Assembly (NCBI RefSeq): GCF_030815855.1
Contig: NZ_JAUSXG010000001.1
Span: 3,286,001 to 3,350,000 of the forward strand
Origin: Variovorax paradoxus
GTDB lineage: Bacteria; Pseudomonadota; Gammaproteobacteria; Burkholderiales; Burkholderiaceae_C
Reading direction: 5' to 3'
DNA length: 64,000 nucleotides
The position numbers were made by a program, and so were the translations under genes. The notes beneath the pieces were generated by a model. The model did no database searches. It worked only from the letters and a program-made list of their open reading frames with translations, and had not been told where the DNA came from. How positions within the stretch are numbered: the first letter of the stretch is position 1; every line of letters begins with the position of its first letter. Positions 55,944 through 64,000 of the stretch are shown piece after piece.

Positions 55944-57857
55944 TCAGCGGGTGGGCACGGGCAGCGTATCCGCGGGCTTCGGCACGAGGATCTCGGCCTT
56001 GAAACGTTCCTTCAGCAGGTTGTAGTACGCAACGTCTTCCGCGGCGGCCACGGACTGGCCGACCTGCGTGTTCTCCTGCTGCGCCTGCTCGGGTGCCGAC
56101 GGCGTGCGCGGAACGACCTTGGTCACGCGAACCACGGCATAGCCTTGCGTGCCCAGATCGACACCCACCAGCGCGGGCAGCTTGGACGCGTCGGCGCGCA
56201 GTGCGGCATCAACGACCGCGATGGGCTGGTTCTGCGATTCGCGCCGTGAAACCGTCACCGGCGCAGCAAAGGTCGCGCCGTCGGCCTTGGCGGTCCAGGC
56301 AGCGAGCTTGGCTTCTCCCTCGGTCTTTGCCAGCACCGCGGCGCGCTCGGTGACGAGCTGCGCGCGGATCTTGTCCTTCACTTCAGCCAGCGGGACTGGA
56401 TGCGCAGGCGTGTACTGCGTCACGCGGCCCGATGCGAGCTGGTTGGAACCGACTTCGATCGCCTCGGTGTTCTGCTTCCGGTCGAGTGAATCGGCCGCGA
56501 AGAGTGCGCTCAGGAAATTACGGCTCGCGAGCGCGCCGGTCGCACCCGGTGCGGGCGTGCGCGCAACGTTGGTCGCCGTCTGGATCGTGAGCTTCAGCTT
56601 TTCCGCCGCGGGCTTGAGGCTGTCCGGCTGCTGGTACACCGCGTCGGTGAAGGCTTCAGCGGCCTTGGCGAATTCCTGCGTCGCCTGCTGTGCACGGACT
56701 TCGTTCTCGATGGTGGCACGCACCTGTTCGAACGGCGGCACCACGGCCGGCTTGATGTCGGTCAGGCGAATGATGTGGTAGCCGAACTCGCTTTCGATCA
56801 CGTCGCTGATGTCGCCCTTCTTGAGCGCAAACATCGCGTCGTCGAAAGGCTTGACCATCGCGCCCCGCGTCACGAAGTCGAGGTCTCCGCCCTTCTCCGC
56901 CGAGCCCGGGTCTTGCGAATTCTTGCGTGCCACGTCGGCGAAGGTGGCGGGCGCCTTCTTCACTTCGGCCAGCAACTGTTCTGCTTTGGCCTTGGCCTTT
57001 TCGCGATCGGCCGCCGACGCACTGGCCGGCGCGGTGATCAGGATGTGGCTCGCGCGCCGCTCTTCTTTCGTGCCGAAGCGCGCCTTGTTCTGCTCGTAGT
57101 ACGTCTTGAGGTCGGCCTCGTTCACCGAGATGTTCTTCTTGGCTGCTTCGAGATCGAGCACCAGGTACTCGATGCTGGCCTGCTCGGGTGCCTGGAACTG
57201 GGCTGCGTGGTCCTTGTAGTAGGCCTCGATGTCGGCGTCGCTGATCGTCACCTTCGATGCGAAGCTCTCGGGACCGAAGCGTGCCACCTGGATTTCGCGC
57301 CGGTCATAGAACGCATTGATGGTGGCGGCAGCCAGCGCGGGCGGCGTGAATGCCGTGCCCGAAATACCCAGCAGCATCTGCTGCGTTGCCAGGTCGGCGC
57401 GCATCGACGCCTCGTACTGCTCCGGGGTGCGGCCGGTCACGCGCTGAAAGGTCTCGCGGTCGAACTTGCCGTCCGGCGTGCGGAACGACGCGAGGCCCGC
57501 GTCCTGCGCGAAGATCCGCGACAGCCGTTCTTCCGAAATCGTGACGTTCGACTTGGCCGCCGCTGCGGCCAGCACGCGATCGCGCACCATGCGCTCCAGC
57601 GTGGCGTAGCGCATCACCTCGGAATCGAGCAGTGTCGGATCGACGTTCGGCGATTGCTGGCGAATGCGGTCGACCTCGTTGCGGTGCTGCGCGTCCCACT
57701 CGGGCCGCGTGATGTCGTGGCCATCGACGCGTGCAACCTTTTCGTCCTTGCCGGAGCCCTGGTAGCGGTCCACGCCGAAGAGGACGAACGAAGGAATGAT
57801 CAGCAAGAACAAGAAAATCATGACGATCTTGTTGTGCTTGCGGAAGAAATCAAACAT
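55944..57857 (-). CDS. ppiD: Periplasmic folding chaperone PpiD (SurA_N/parvulin)
   Basis: A 637-residue protein anchored by one N-terminal helix (KIVMIFLFLLIIPSFVLFGV). The periplasmic part has a SurA-like chaperone domain (about 35-230), a parvulin domain (about 265-365: RRASHILITAPASAS through GYHIIRLTDI) and a large C-terminal domain. Located at the SecYEG exit, it helps outer-membrane proteins fold. ATG at 57857 is the family start. tRNA-Val and HU lie upstream on the same strand, separated by a terminator. Confidence 0.93.
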   Translation of the reverse strand: MFDFFRKHNKIVMIFLFLLIIPSFVLFGVDRYQGSGKDEKVARVDGHDITRPEWDAQHRNEVDRIRQQSPNVDPTLLDSEVMRYATLERMVRDRVLAAAAAKSNVTISEERLSRIFAQDAGLASFRTPDGKFDRETFQRVTGRTPEQYEASMRADLATQQMLLGISGTAFTPPALAAATINAFYDRREIQVARFGPESFASKVTISDADIEAYYKDHAAQFQAPEQASIEYLVLDLEAAKKNISVNEADLKTYYEQNKARFGTKEERRASHILITAPASASAADREKAKAKAEQLLAEVKKAPATFADVARKNSQDPGSAEKGGDLDFVTRGAMVKPFDDAMFALKKGDISDVIESEFGYHIIRLTDIKPAVVPPFEQVRATIENEVRAQQATQEFAKAAEAFTDAVYQQPDSLKPAAEKLKLTIQTATNVARTPAPGATGALASRNFLSALFAADSLDRKQNTEAIEVGSNQLASGRVTQYTPAHPVPLAEVKDKIRAQLVTERAAVLAKTEGEAKLAAWTAKADGATFAAPVTVSRRESQNQPIAVVDAALRADASKLPALVGVDLGTQGYAVVRVTKVVPRTPSAPEQAQQENTQVGQSVAAAEDVAYYNLLKERFKAEILVPKPADTLPVPTR

Positions 57858-57894
57858 GCTTGAACACTCTCTTGCGACGGATGTCGAACGGCAA

Positions 57895-57922
57895 TAAAAA
57901 AGGCGAACCTGTGTTCGCCTTT
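57895..57922 (-). terminator. Terminator after tRNA-Val
   Basis: AGGCGAAC and GTTCGCCT pair around CTGT, and on the minus strand the stem runs into TTTTTTATT. It lies 12 bp after the tRNA and before ppiD. Confidence 0.85.
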
Positions 57923-57933
57923 GCATCGGTGGG

Positions 57934-58009
57934 TGGTGGGTGCTGAGGGGCTCGAACCCCCGACCTACGCCTTGTAAGGGCGCCGCTCTACCAACTGAGC
58001 TAAGCACCC
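57934..58009 (-). tRNA. tRNA-Val (TAC anticodon)
   Basis: Minus-strand cloverleaf: acceptor GGGTGCT/AGCACCC with A73 and encoded CCA, D-arm AGCTCAGTTGGTAGAGC, anticodon loop CTTACAA (anticodon TAC), T-arm GGGGGTTCGAGCCCC. It lies 27 bp after the HU gene and is probably co-transcribed with it. Confidence 0.97.
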
Positions 58010-58036
58010 CACCGGGAAACTCTCCGAGTCTACGTC

Positions 58037-58309
58037 TTAGTTCAGCGCGTCTTTCAGCGCCTTGCCCGGACGGAACTTCGGAATCTTGGCGGCCTTGATT
58101 TTAATCGCGTCGCCGGTCCGGGGATTGCGGCCGGTGCGAGCAGCCCGCTTGCCTACTGCGAAAGTGCCGAAACCGACCAGCGACACGGAGCCGCCTTTTT
58201 TGAGCGTGGTACGAATGGCGCCGATGGTGGATTCGAGCGCGCGCGTGGCGGCTGCCTTGGAAATATCGGCGTTTTTTGCGATGTGCTCAATCAGTTCGGT
58301 CTTGTTCAC
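58037..58309 (-). CDS. hupB: HU-family DNA-binding protein
   Basis: A 90-residue histone-like protein: [20 protein letters not shown] at the start, [24 protein letters not shown] with the DNA-intercalating Pro on the arm, and [12 protein letters not shown] at the end. The start is GTG at 58309. Position next to tRNA-Val and ppiD matches hupB in other proteobacteria. The 213 bp upstream hold its promoter region; I see no gene there. Confidence 0.94.
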   Translation of the reverse strand: MNKTELIEHIAKNADISKAAATRALESTIGAIRTTLKKGGSVSLVGFGTFAVGKRAARTGRNPRTGDAIKIKAAKIPKFRPGKALKDALN

Positions 58310-58522
58310 AAGGGCCCCTTGTCGAAGAAATAAAGTTGGTCGGCTTTCGTCAGCTGCGAGCTGGCCGCGAAATGACGCGACACGGGAACCTGGCAGGAAT
58401 GACGCCTCGGCAGCGCACTGCCAGCGAGGATTACAACCACTGGTCTGCAGGGTGTCAATACGACACGAGGCCATGCAGAACAGCGGAGCGCGCGATTTTA
58501 GGGGCGTTTCGCGCAGTCTATT

Positions 58523-59608
58523 TCAGAGCGCTTCGGCAATGGCCTTGCCCAGGTCGCTGGTGCTCGCAGTGCCGCCGATGTCGGGCGTGCGCGGTGCTCC
58601 GCTTTGGGGCGCGAGCACCTTTTCGATGGTGGCAAGAATCGCGTCGTGCGCCTTCTTGTGGCCCAGGAATTCGAGCATCATCGCGCCGCACCAGATCTGG
58701 CCGATCGGGTTAGCGATGCCTTTGCCCGCGATGTCGGGCGCCGAGCCATGCACCGGTTCGAACAGCGATGGCGTGGTGCGCTCGGGGTTGAGATTGGCGC
58801 TGGGCGCAATGCCGATGGTGCCGGTGCACGCCGGCCCCAGGTCGGACAGGATGTCGCCGAACAGGTTGCTCGCCACGACCACGTCGAAGAAGTCGGGCCG
58901 TTGCACGAAGTGGGCCGTGAGGATGTCGATGTGGAACTTGTCGAGCTCCACGCCCGGATAGTTCTTTGCCATTTCGGCCACGCGCTCGTCCCAGTACGGC
59001 ATGGTGATCGAGATGCCGTTCGACTTCGTGGCGCTGGTCAGATGCTTCTTCGGGCGCGATTGCGCGAGTTCGAAGGCGAACTTGAGCACGCGGTCGACGC
59101 CCACGCGCGACATCACCGTTTCCTGCACCACGATCTCGCGCGGGGTGCCTTCGTACATGCGCCCGCCGATGCTCGAGTATTCGCCCTCGGTGTTCTCGCG
59201 CACGATGTACATGTCGATCTCGCCGGCCTCGCGCGGCGTGCCGTCGCGGCGCACCACAGGCGCGATGATGCCGGGCATCAACCGCGCGGGGCGCAGGTTG
59301 ATGTACTGGTCGAATTCGCGGCGGAACAGCAGCAGCGAGCCCCAGAGCGACACGTGGTCGGCAATTTTTTCGGGCCAGCCGACCGCGCCGAAGTAGATCG
59401 CGTCGTGCCCGCCGATCTGGTCCTTCCAGTTGTCGGGCAGCATCTTGCCGTGCTTCTCGCAGTAGTCCCAGCTCGAGAAGTCGAAATGGTCGAACTTCAG
59501 GTCGATGCCGAACTTGCGCGCCGCAGCATCGACCACGCGCAGGCCTTCGGGCATGGTTTCCTTGCCGATGCCGTCGCCGGCGATGACTGCGATTCTGTGG
59601 GTGGTCAT
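58523..59608 (-). CDS. ttuC: Tartrate/D-malate dehydrogenase family protein
   Basis: A 361-residue decarboxylating dehydrogenase related to isopropylmalate dehydrogenase. AVIAGDGIGKETMPEG is the N-terminal signature; substrate Arg in LRPAR, the YIVRENTEGEYSSIGG loop, the catalytic Lys/Asp in TSATKSNG and SNLFGDILSDLGPA. The sequence LWGSLLLFRREFDQYINLRPARL points to tartrate dehydrogenase/D-malate dehydrogenase (TtuC/DmlA) rather than LeuB. It overlaps the hydrolase gene upstream by 4 bp. Confidence 0.9.
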   Translation of the reverse strand: MTTHRIAVIAGDGIGKETMPEGLRVVDAAARKFGIDLKFDHFDFSSWDYCEKHGKMLPDNWKDQIGGHDAIYFGAVGWPEKIADHVSLWGSLLLFRREFDQYINLRPARLMPGIIAPVVRRDGTPREAGEIDMYIVRENTEGEYSSIGGRMYEGTPREIVVQETVMSRVGVDRVLKFAFELAQSRPKKHLTSATKSNGISITMPYWDERVAEMAKNYPGVELDKFHIDILTAHFVQRPDFFDVVVASNLFGDILSDLGPACTGTIGIAPSANLNPERTTPSLFEPVHGSAPDIAGKGIANPIGQIWCGAMMLEFLGHKKAHDAILATIEKVLAPQSGAPRTPDIGGTASTSDLGKAIAEAL

Positions 59609-60522
59609 GGTCTGGTTCCTTCTTGCTGGAGAGGGGGAGTAAAAAACTGGAGTGCCTCGGCGAGCACCTCGCCCGGGGCTTCCTCCGGAACGTAGTGGCC
59701 GCAAGGCAATGCACGGCCCGAAACCTGCTCTGCGCATTCGCGCCAGAGCGCCAGCACGTCGAAGCAGCGGCCCACCGCGCCGTGCTCGCCCCAGAGCACC
59801 CGCAGCGGTTGCGCGAGCCGGTGGCCGGCGGCAACGTCGGCGCGGTCGTGCACCAGGTCCATGCTCGCGGATGCGCGGTAGTCGCCGCAAATGGATTCGG
59901 CCGTGCCCGGAATGCTTGCGCAGCGCTCGTACTCGGCCAGCACCTCGGGCGCGAAGGGCGCGAGGCCGGCATGGCGCCCGCCCATCACGCTGCGCACGTA
60001 GCGCACGGGGTCGGAAGCAATCAGCGCTTCGGGCAGCGGCGGCGGCTGGATCAGGAAGAACCAGTGCCAGTAGGCGCGGGCAAACGCCTCGGTGGTGTTC
60101 TCGTACATCGAGAGCGTGGGTGCGATGTCGAGGAGCAGCATGCGATCGACGGCCGCGGCATGGTCCTCGGCCAGCCGATGCGCCACCCGGGCGCCGCGGT
60201 CGTGGGCCAGCACGCCGAAGCGCTCGAAACCATGGTGGCGCATGGCGGCGAGCGCATCGAGCGCCATTTCGCGCTTGCTGTAGGCCATGTGATCCGCATC
60301 GTCCGCGGGGCGGCCGGAGTCGCCGTAACCGCGCAGGTCCACCGCCACCACCGTGAATTGCTCGGCCAGCGCCGGTGCCACGCGATGCCAGATCAGGTGC
60401 GTCTGAGGGTGGCCGTGCAAAAGCAGCAAGGGGGCGCCGCGGCCGCCGATGCGGCCATGCACGCGCACGCCGTTGCGCTCGATATCGAATTCTGGAAAGT
60501 CGAAGAAGGATGAAGCAGTCAC
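59605..60522 (-). CDS. Alpha/beta hydrolase (haloacetate dehalogenase-like)
   Basis: About 305 residues. LLLLHGHPQTHLIWHRVAP is the oxyanion loop, VAVDLRGYGDSG the next strand, and VLAHDRGARVAHRLAEDH carries the nucleophile Asp rather than Ser. That HDRGAR motif is shared with fluoroacetate dehalogenases and epoxide hydrolases. The late His is in PCGHYVPEEAP. Substrate uncertain. Start GTG at 60522 is preferred; ATG at 60564 is the alternative. It is coupled to ttuC and divergent from a LysR gene. Confidence 0.85.
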   Translation of the reverse strand: MTASSFFDFPEFDIERNGVRVHGRIGGRGAPLLLLHGHPQTHLIWHRVAPALAEQFTVVAVDLRGYGDSGRPADDADHMAYSKREMALDALAAMRHHGFERFGVLAHDRGARVAHRLAEDHAAAVDRMLLLDIAPTLSMYENTTEAFARAYWHWFFLIQPPPLPEALIASDPVRYVRSVMGGRHAGLAPFAPEVLAEYERCASIPGTAESICGDYRASASMDLVHDRADVAAGHRLAQPLRVLWGEHGAVGRCFDVLALWRECAEQVSGRALPCGHYVPEEAPGEVLAEALQFFTPPLQQEGTRP

Positions 60523-60592
60523 GCGGCCATTGTGCGTTGCGCTCCATCGGCCATCAAGCAACAATCAGCCAATTCATACTTTCCAGTTTGGC

Positions 60593-61555
60593 ATGAATCA
60601 ACTGTCGATGGACCGGGGCGATCTGGAACTGGTGCTGGCCATCCGCGACCAGGGAAGCCTGGCGGGCGCATCCGCCACGTTGGACGTGGTGCCTTCCGTG
60701 GTGACCAAGCGACTTGGCGCGCTCGAGGCGCGGCTGGGCCAGCGCCTGTTCGAACGCACGACGCGCCGGCTCAGCGTCACGGCCGAGGGCGAGGCCGTCT
60801 GCCTGCACGCCAGGACGCTGCTCGAAGGTTTCGCGGCGCTCGAGAGCGAACTCGGCGAGCGGCAGAACGAACTGGTCGGCACCATCCGACTGGCGGCGAC
60901 TTTCGGTTTCGGACGGCGCTGGCTCGGCCCCGCGCTGGCAGCGTTTCAAGCGCGTCATCCCGGGCTGCAGATCGAATTGCTGCTGACCGAGCGGCTGCCC
61001 GATCTTGGCGCCGAGGGCTACGACGGCGCGCTCTGGCTTTGGGCCGTGCAGCAACGCCGCGCCGCCGACTGGGTCACGCGCCGCATCGCGCGCAACCAGC
61101 GCGTGCTGGCCGCCTCTCCTGCATATATAAAGCGATGCGGCGTGCCCGCCACGGTTGATGCGCTAGGCACGCACGACTGCCTGGTGGCGCGGGAGAACGG
61201 CGACGTCAACCAGCACCAGTTCGCGCTCTGGACGCTGCGCCACGCGCGCGACGGCAGCACGGCGCGCGTGCGCGTCCAAGGGCCGTTGACGAGCAACTCC
61301 GGCGAGATGGTGCGCGACTGGTGCCTGGCCGGCCAGGGGATCATGCTGCGCAGCCTGTGGGACATCGCCCCGCAGCTGGCTTCAGGCGAGCTGGTGCGCG
61401 TGCTGCCCCACTACGCCATGCCCGATGCGGACATCCACTGGGTTGCGCCATGGCGGCCCAAGACACCGCGCCGCGTGCGGCTGCTGCTCGACTACCTGGC
61501 CGAACAGTTCCGCGGCGAGCCTTGGAAACCCGGCAAGGCCGGTTCGGCACGCTGA
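60593..61555 (+). CDS. LysR-family transcriptional regulator
   Basis: About 320 residues. The N-terminal winged helix reads LELVLAIRDQGSLAGASATLDVVPSVVTKRLGALEARLGQRLFERTTRRL, typical of LysR. The periplasmic-binding-like effector domain follows from residue 95. ATG at 60593 or 60608 both fit. Divergent from the hydrolase-ttuC operon across about 70 bp, so it is the likely regulator of that operon, responding to tartrate, malate or a related acid. Confidence 0.92.
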   Translation: MNQLSMDRGDLELVLAIRDQGSLAGASATLDVVPSVVTKRLGALEARLGQRLFERTTRRLSVTAEGEAVCLHARTLLEGFAALESELGERQNELVGTIRLAATFGFGRRWLGPALAAFQARHPGLQIELLLTERLPDLGAEGYDGALWLWAVQQRRAADWVTRRIARNQRVLAASPAYIKRCGVPATVDALGTHDCLVARENGDVNQHQFALWTLRHARDGSTARVRVQGPLTSNSGEMVRDWCLAGQGIMLRSLWDIAPQLASGELVRVLPHYAMPDADIHWVAPWRPKTPRRVRLLLDYLAEQFRGEPWKPGKAGSAR

Positions 61556-61571
61556 AAGAAGACGCGGTCGG

Positions 61572-62459
61572 TCATCGCTCGCTGCGCACCACCAGGCTCA
61601 CGCCCGCCGCGGTCAGCCCGATGCCCAGCAAGGTCACCAGGGTGATCGGCTCGCGGAACAGCAGCCAGGCCATCACCGCCGTACTTGGCGGCACGAGGTA
61701 CAGCAAGCTCGTGACGGCGGTGGCCGTACCGCGCTGAATCAGCATGTAGAGCAGCGAACTGCCGCCAAGCGACAGCACCAGCACCGACCACGCCATGGCG
61801 CCGGTCGAGTACGCGTTCCATTCGATGCCTTGCGTTTCCATTGCCGCGAAAGGCAAGGTCACGAGCAACGCCGCCGCCATCTGCACGGCGCTCGCACTGC
61901 GAACGTCGCACGGCGCGACGAAGCGCTTCTGGTACAGCGTGCCCGCGGTGATCGAAAGGAGCGCCATCACGGCGAGCCCCATCGTCAAAGCGCTGATCTC
62001 GGAACCCTGCCCGAACTTGCGCGACACCACGAGCACCAAGCCCGCAAATCCCAGAAGCAGCCCCGCCCACTGGCGCTTCGAAATGCGCCCACCGGCAAAC
62101 GAGAGCCAGATGGCGGTCAGCACCGGCTGGACGCCGACCAGCAGCGCCACCAGCCCCGCGCCCATGCCCGCGTGCACGGCCGCCCACACGCCGCCCAGGT
62201 AGCCCGCCTGCATCAGCACGCCCGTGACCGCAAGGTGCCCCCACTGCGCGCGCTCCTTCGGCCAAGCGACCCGCGCGAGCGCGACCCAGACGCAGAAGCA
62301 CACGAGAGAAAGCGCATAGCGCACGGCCAGGAACTTGAGCGGCGGCGCATAGGGCATGCCGTAGCGCGCGACGATGAACCCCGTGCTCCAGATCAGCACG
62401 AAGACCGCCGGCATGGCACGCAGCCAGCCCGAGCCACGTGCCGTGGCCGCCGCCGTCAT
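61572..62459 (-). CDS. EamA/DMT-superfamily permease
   Basis: About 295 residues with ten hydrophobic helices arranged as two EamA repeats (first from AVFVLIWSTGFIVARYGMPYAPP, second from about residue 155, SALTMGLAVMALLSITAGTLYQKRFV). The closing LLYLVPPSTAVMAWLLFREPITLVTLLGIGLTAAGV is typical. Such proteins export amino acids or metabolites; substrate unknown. The ATG at 62459 overlaps the pgsA end by 4 bp. Confidence 0.9.
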   Translation of the reverse strand: MTAAATARGSGWLRAMPAVFVLIWSTGFIVARYGMPYAPPLKFLAVRYALSLVCFCVWVALARVAWPKERAQWGHLAVTGVLMQAGYLGGVWAAVHAGMGAGLVALLVGVQPVLTAIWLSFAGGRISKRQWAGLLLGFAGLVLVVSRKFGQGSEISALTMGLAVMALLSITAGTLYQKRFVAPCDVRSASAVQMAAALLVTLPFAAMETQGIEWNAYSTGAMAWSVLVLSLGGSSLLYMLIQRGTATAVTSLLYLVPPSTAVMAWLLFREPITLVTLLGIGLTAAGVSLVVRSER

Positions 62460-63022
62460 TTGCTGTGGGCCCGGATCTCGGGAATGGCCTTCTGCAGGTA
62501 ATAGACCATCGACCAGACGGTGAGCACCGCCGAGATCCAGATCAGCCACTGGCCCCAGAGGCCCGTGTCGATGACGTTGAACAGGCGCCCGTCATAGAGC
62601 AGGAAGGGAATCGCGATCATCTGCACGGTCGTCTTGACCTTGCCGATCATGTGGACCGCCACGCTCTTGCCGGCGCCGATTCGCGCCATCCATTCGCGCA
62701 GCGCCGAGATGGCGATCTCGCGGCCGATGATGATCAGCGCCACGAACACATCGGCGCGCTGCAGGTGCACCAGCACCAGCAGCGCGGCGCACACCAGAAA
62801 CTTGTCGGCCACCGGATCGAGGAAGGCGCCGAAGGACGAGGTCTGGTTCAGCTTGCGCGCCAGGTAGCCGTCGAGCCAGTCGGTCGCGGCAAAGACGATG
62901 AACATGACCGTGGCGATCAGGTTGCGCGTCGGCTCGGCCATCGGCAGGTAGAACACGCCAACGATCAATGGAATCGCGACGATGCGCGTCCAGGTCATGA
63001 TGGTCGGGAGGGTCCAGAACAT
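62456..63022 (-). CDS. pgsA: CDP-diacylglycerol-glycerol-3-phosphate 3-phosphatidyltransferase
   Basis: A 188-residue inner-membrane enzyme that makes phosphatidylglycerophosphate, the first step to PG and cardiolipin. The CDP-alcohol phosphotransferase motif DWLDGYLARKLNQTSSFG then FLDPVADK is complete (D-x2-DG-x2-AR-x8-G-x3-D-x3-D). Start ATG at 63022 gives the normal length. It lies 56 bp after uvrC, a common neighbour in proteobacteria. Confidence 0.95.
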   Translation of the reverse strand: MFWTLPTIMTWTRIVAIPLIVGVFYLPMAEPTRNLIATVMFIVFAATDWLDGYLARKLNQTSSFGAFLDPVADKFLVCAALLVLVHLQRADVFVALIIIGREIAISALREWMARIGAGKSVAVHMIGKVKTTVQMIAIPFLLYDGRLFNVIDTGLWGQWLIWISAVLTVWSMVYYLQKAIPEIRAHSK

Positions 63023-63078
63023 GCGGGCGATTGTGTCATGCGCGCGTGACGGGCCGAAGGCCAGGGGGCAAATCGGCC

Positions 63079-64000
63079 TCAGTGCAATGCGCGATAGATT
63101 TCCTCGGCCAGATCCGTGGCAATGCCTTCGACCGATGCGATGTCCTCGACGCTGGCCGCCGCCACGCCGCGAATTCCGCCGAACCGTTGCAGCAGGCGCG
63201 CACGGCGCTTCGGCCCGATGCCCGGAATGTCTTCGAGCTGGCTGCCGCCCACGCGCACCTTCGCGCGCTTGGCGCGCATGCCGGTGATGGCGAAGCGGTG
63301 CGCCTCGTCGCGGATCTGCGCCACCAGCATCAGCGCCGCCGAATCCTTGCCCAGGTAGACCTTCTCGCGGCCGTCGGCGAACACCAGTTCCTCGAGCCCG
63401 ACCTTGCGGCCCTCGCCCTTTTCGACGCCCACGATGAGAGACAGTGCCAGGCCCAGTTCGCTGAACACCTCGCGCGCCATCGACACCTGGCCCTTGCCGC
63501 CGTCCACCAGCACGAGGTCGGGCATGCGCGCGGCCTTGGTCCTGGCAGGCGCATCGTTGCCCGCGCCGCCGGCATCGCCCATCGGCGGCGCATCGGTCTC
63601 GGCCGCCATTGCCTCGGCGAGCTTGCCGTAGCGGCGGTGCAGCACCTGGCGCATCGCGGCGTAGTCGTCGCCGGGCGTGATGCCCTCGATGTTGTAGCGG
63701 CGGTATTCGCGGTTCTGCATCGTGTGGTGCTCGAACACCACGCACGAAGCCTGCGTGGCCTCGCCCGCGGTGTGCGAGATGTCGAAGCACTCGACGCGAA
63801 AGTTGTCGAGGTCGTCCGGCGCGAGCTCGAGCGCATCGGCCAGCGCGCGGGTGCGCGCCTGCTGCGAGCCCTCTTCGGCCAAGAGGCGTGCCAATTGCAG
63901 GCCGGCGTTCGTCTCGGCCATTTCGAGCCAGTGCCGGCGTTGCTCGCGCGGCTGGAACACGGCCGTCACGCGCGAGCCGGCCTGCTGGGAAATGGCCTCG
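63079..64000 (-). CDS. uvrC: Excinuclease ABC subunit C, C-terminal part
   Basis: The gene runs off the right end; about 306 C-terminal residues are present. The UvrC RNase-H-like nuclease domain is seen at [24 protein letters not shown] and [16 protein letters not shown] (catalytic Asp), followed by [15 protein letters not shown]. Two helix-hairpin-helix units close the protein ([19 protein letters not shown] and [20 protein letters not shown]). It makes the 5' incision in nucleotide-excision repair. An Ala/Gly-rich insertion ([15 protein letters not shown]) before the nuclease strand is longer than in E. coli. Confidence 0.95.
   Translation of the reverse strand, partial: EAISQQAGSRVTAVFQPREQRRHWLEMAETNAGLQLARLLAEEGSQQARTRALADALELAPDDLDNFRVECFDISHTAGEATQASCVVFEHHTMQNREYRRYNIEGITPGDDYAAMRQVLHRRYGKLAEAMAAETDAPPMGDAGGAGNDAPARTKAARMPDLVLVDGGKGQVSMAREVFSELGLALSLIVGVEKGEGRKVGLEELVFADGREKVYLGKDSAALMLVAQIRDEAHRFAITGMRAKRAKVRVGGSQLEDIPGIGPKRRARLLQRFGGIRGVAAASVEDIASVEGIATDLAEEIYRALH

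Overview
The window is high-GC chromosomal DNA of a betaproteobacterium, most likely a Comamonadaceae member close to Variovorax. The case rests on gene content and order: priB inside the rpsF-rpsR-rplI operon, the surE-pcm-nlpD-rpoS run, divergent ppsA/ppsR, a Bug-type solute receptor, H-NS-family and HU proteins, and an alaA...hom-thrC-mobB-moeA-moaD...moaE...clpB block. Species is an inference. Almost all genes are intact housekeeping genes, densely packed on both strands.

Layout. 0-5.3 kb: end of an AraC-type regulator, a PAP2-like membrane protein, a coupled acyl carrier protein/ketosynthase pair, a DUF2501 protein, a SulP anion transporter and a DUF3299 lipoprotein. 5.4-8.8 kb: arfB, a small membrane protein and clpB. 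8.9-9.9 kb: a Bug receptor. 10.0-13.4 kb: a foreign-looking cassette (below). 13.4-22.2 kb: molybdopterin genes (moaE, moaD, moeA, mobB) and amino-acid genes (thrC, hom, alaA), interrupted by a dapA-like gene. 22.3-25.3 kb: an Mth938-domain protein, bcp and a PIN-PhoH ATPase. 25.4-27.9 kb: five small accessory genes (VOC, EVE, GyrI-like, MGMT-like, WYL regulator). 27.9-31.7 kb: dnaB, rplI, rpsR, priB, rpsF and an unknown gene. 31.9-37.6 kb: ppsA/ppsR, then ahpC-ahpF with a clear OxyR site. 37.8-45.8 kb: an iron-handling region (bfr, cytochrome b561, PepSY, piuC, fiu-like receptor, bfd, tonB-exbB-exbD, hemP, GlcG/HbpS). 46-53.3 kb: a YccA-like protein, rlmD, rpoS-nlpD-pcm-surE, a quinone oxidoreductase and an H-NS protein. 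53.5-64 kb: tRNA-His, a PEBP protein, small proteins, ppiD, tRNA-Val, HU, a ttuC/hydrolase/LysR cluster, a DMT exporter, pgsA and the 3' part of uvrC.

Most notable: between moaE and the Bug gene lies a roughly 3.4 kb cassette of four plus-strand genes. They are a 49-residue orphan effector 'head', an immunity-like lipoprotein split by a nine-C tract, a 559-residue protein with an HEVQH metallopeptidase-like motif and a Gln-rich tail, and a single-span membrane protein. A second, displaced copy of the last codons of moaE lies at the far end (10021-10060), so the cassette is flanked by 15-bp direct repeats at equal distance from the two stop codons. This looks like insertion of a toxin/immunity cassette into the 3' end of moaE, in which the cassette supplied a replacement gene end. 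No integrase and no secretion apparatus is present in the window.
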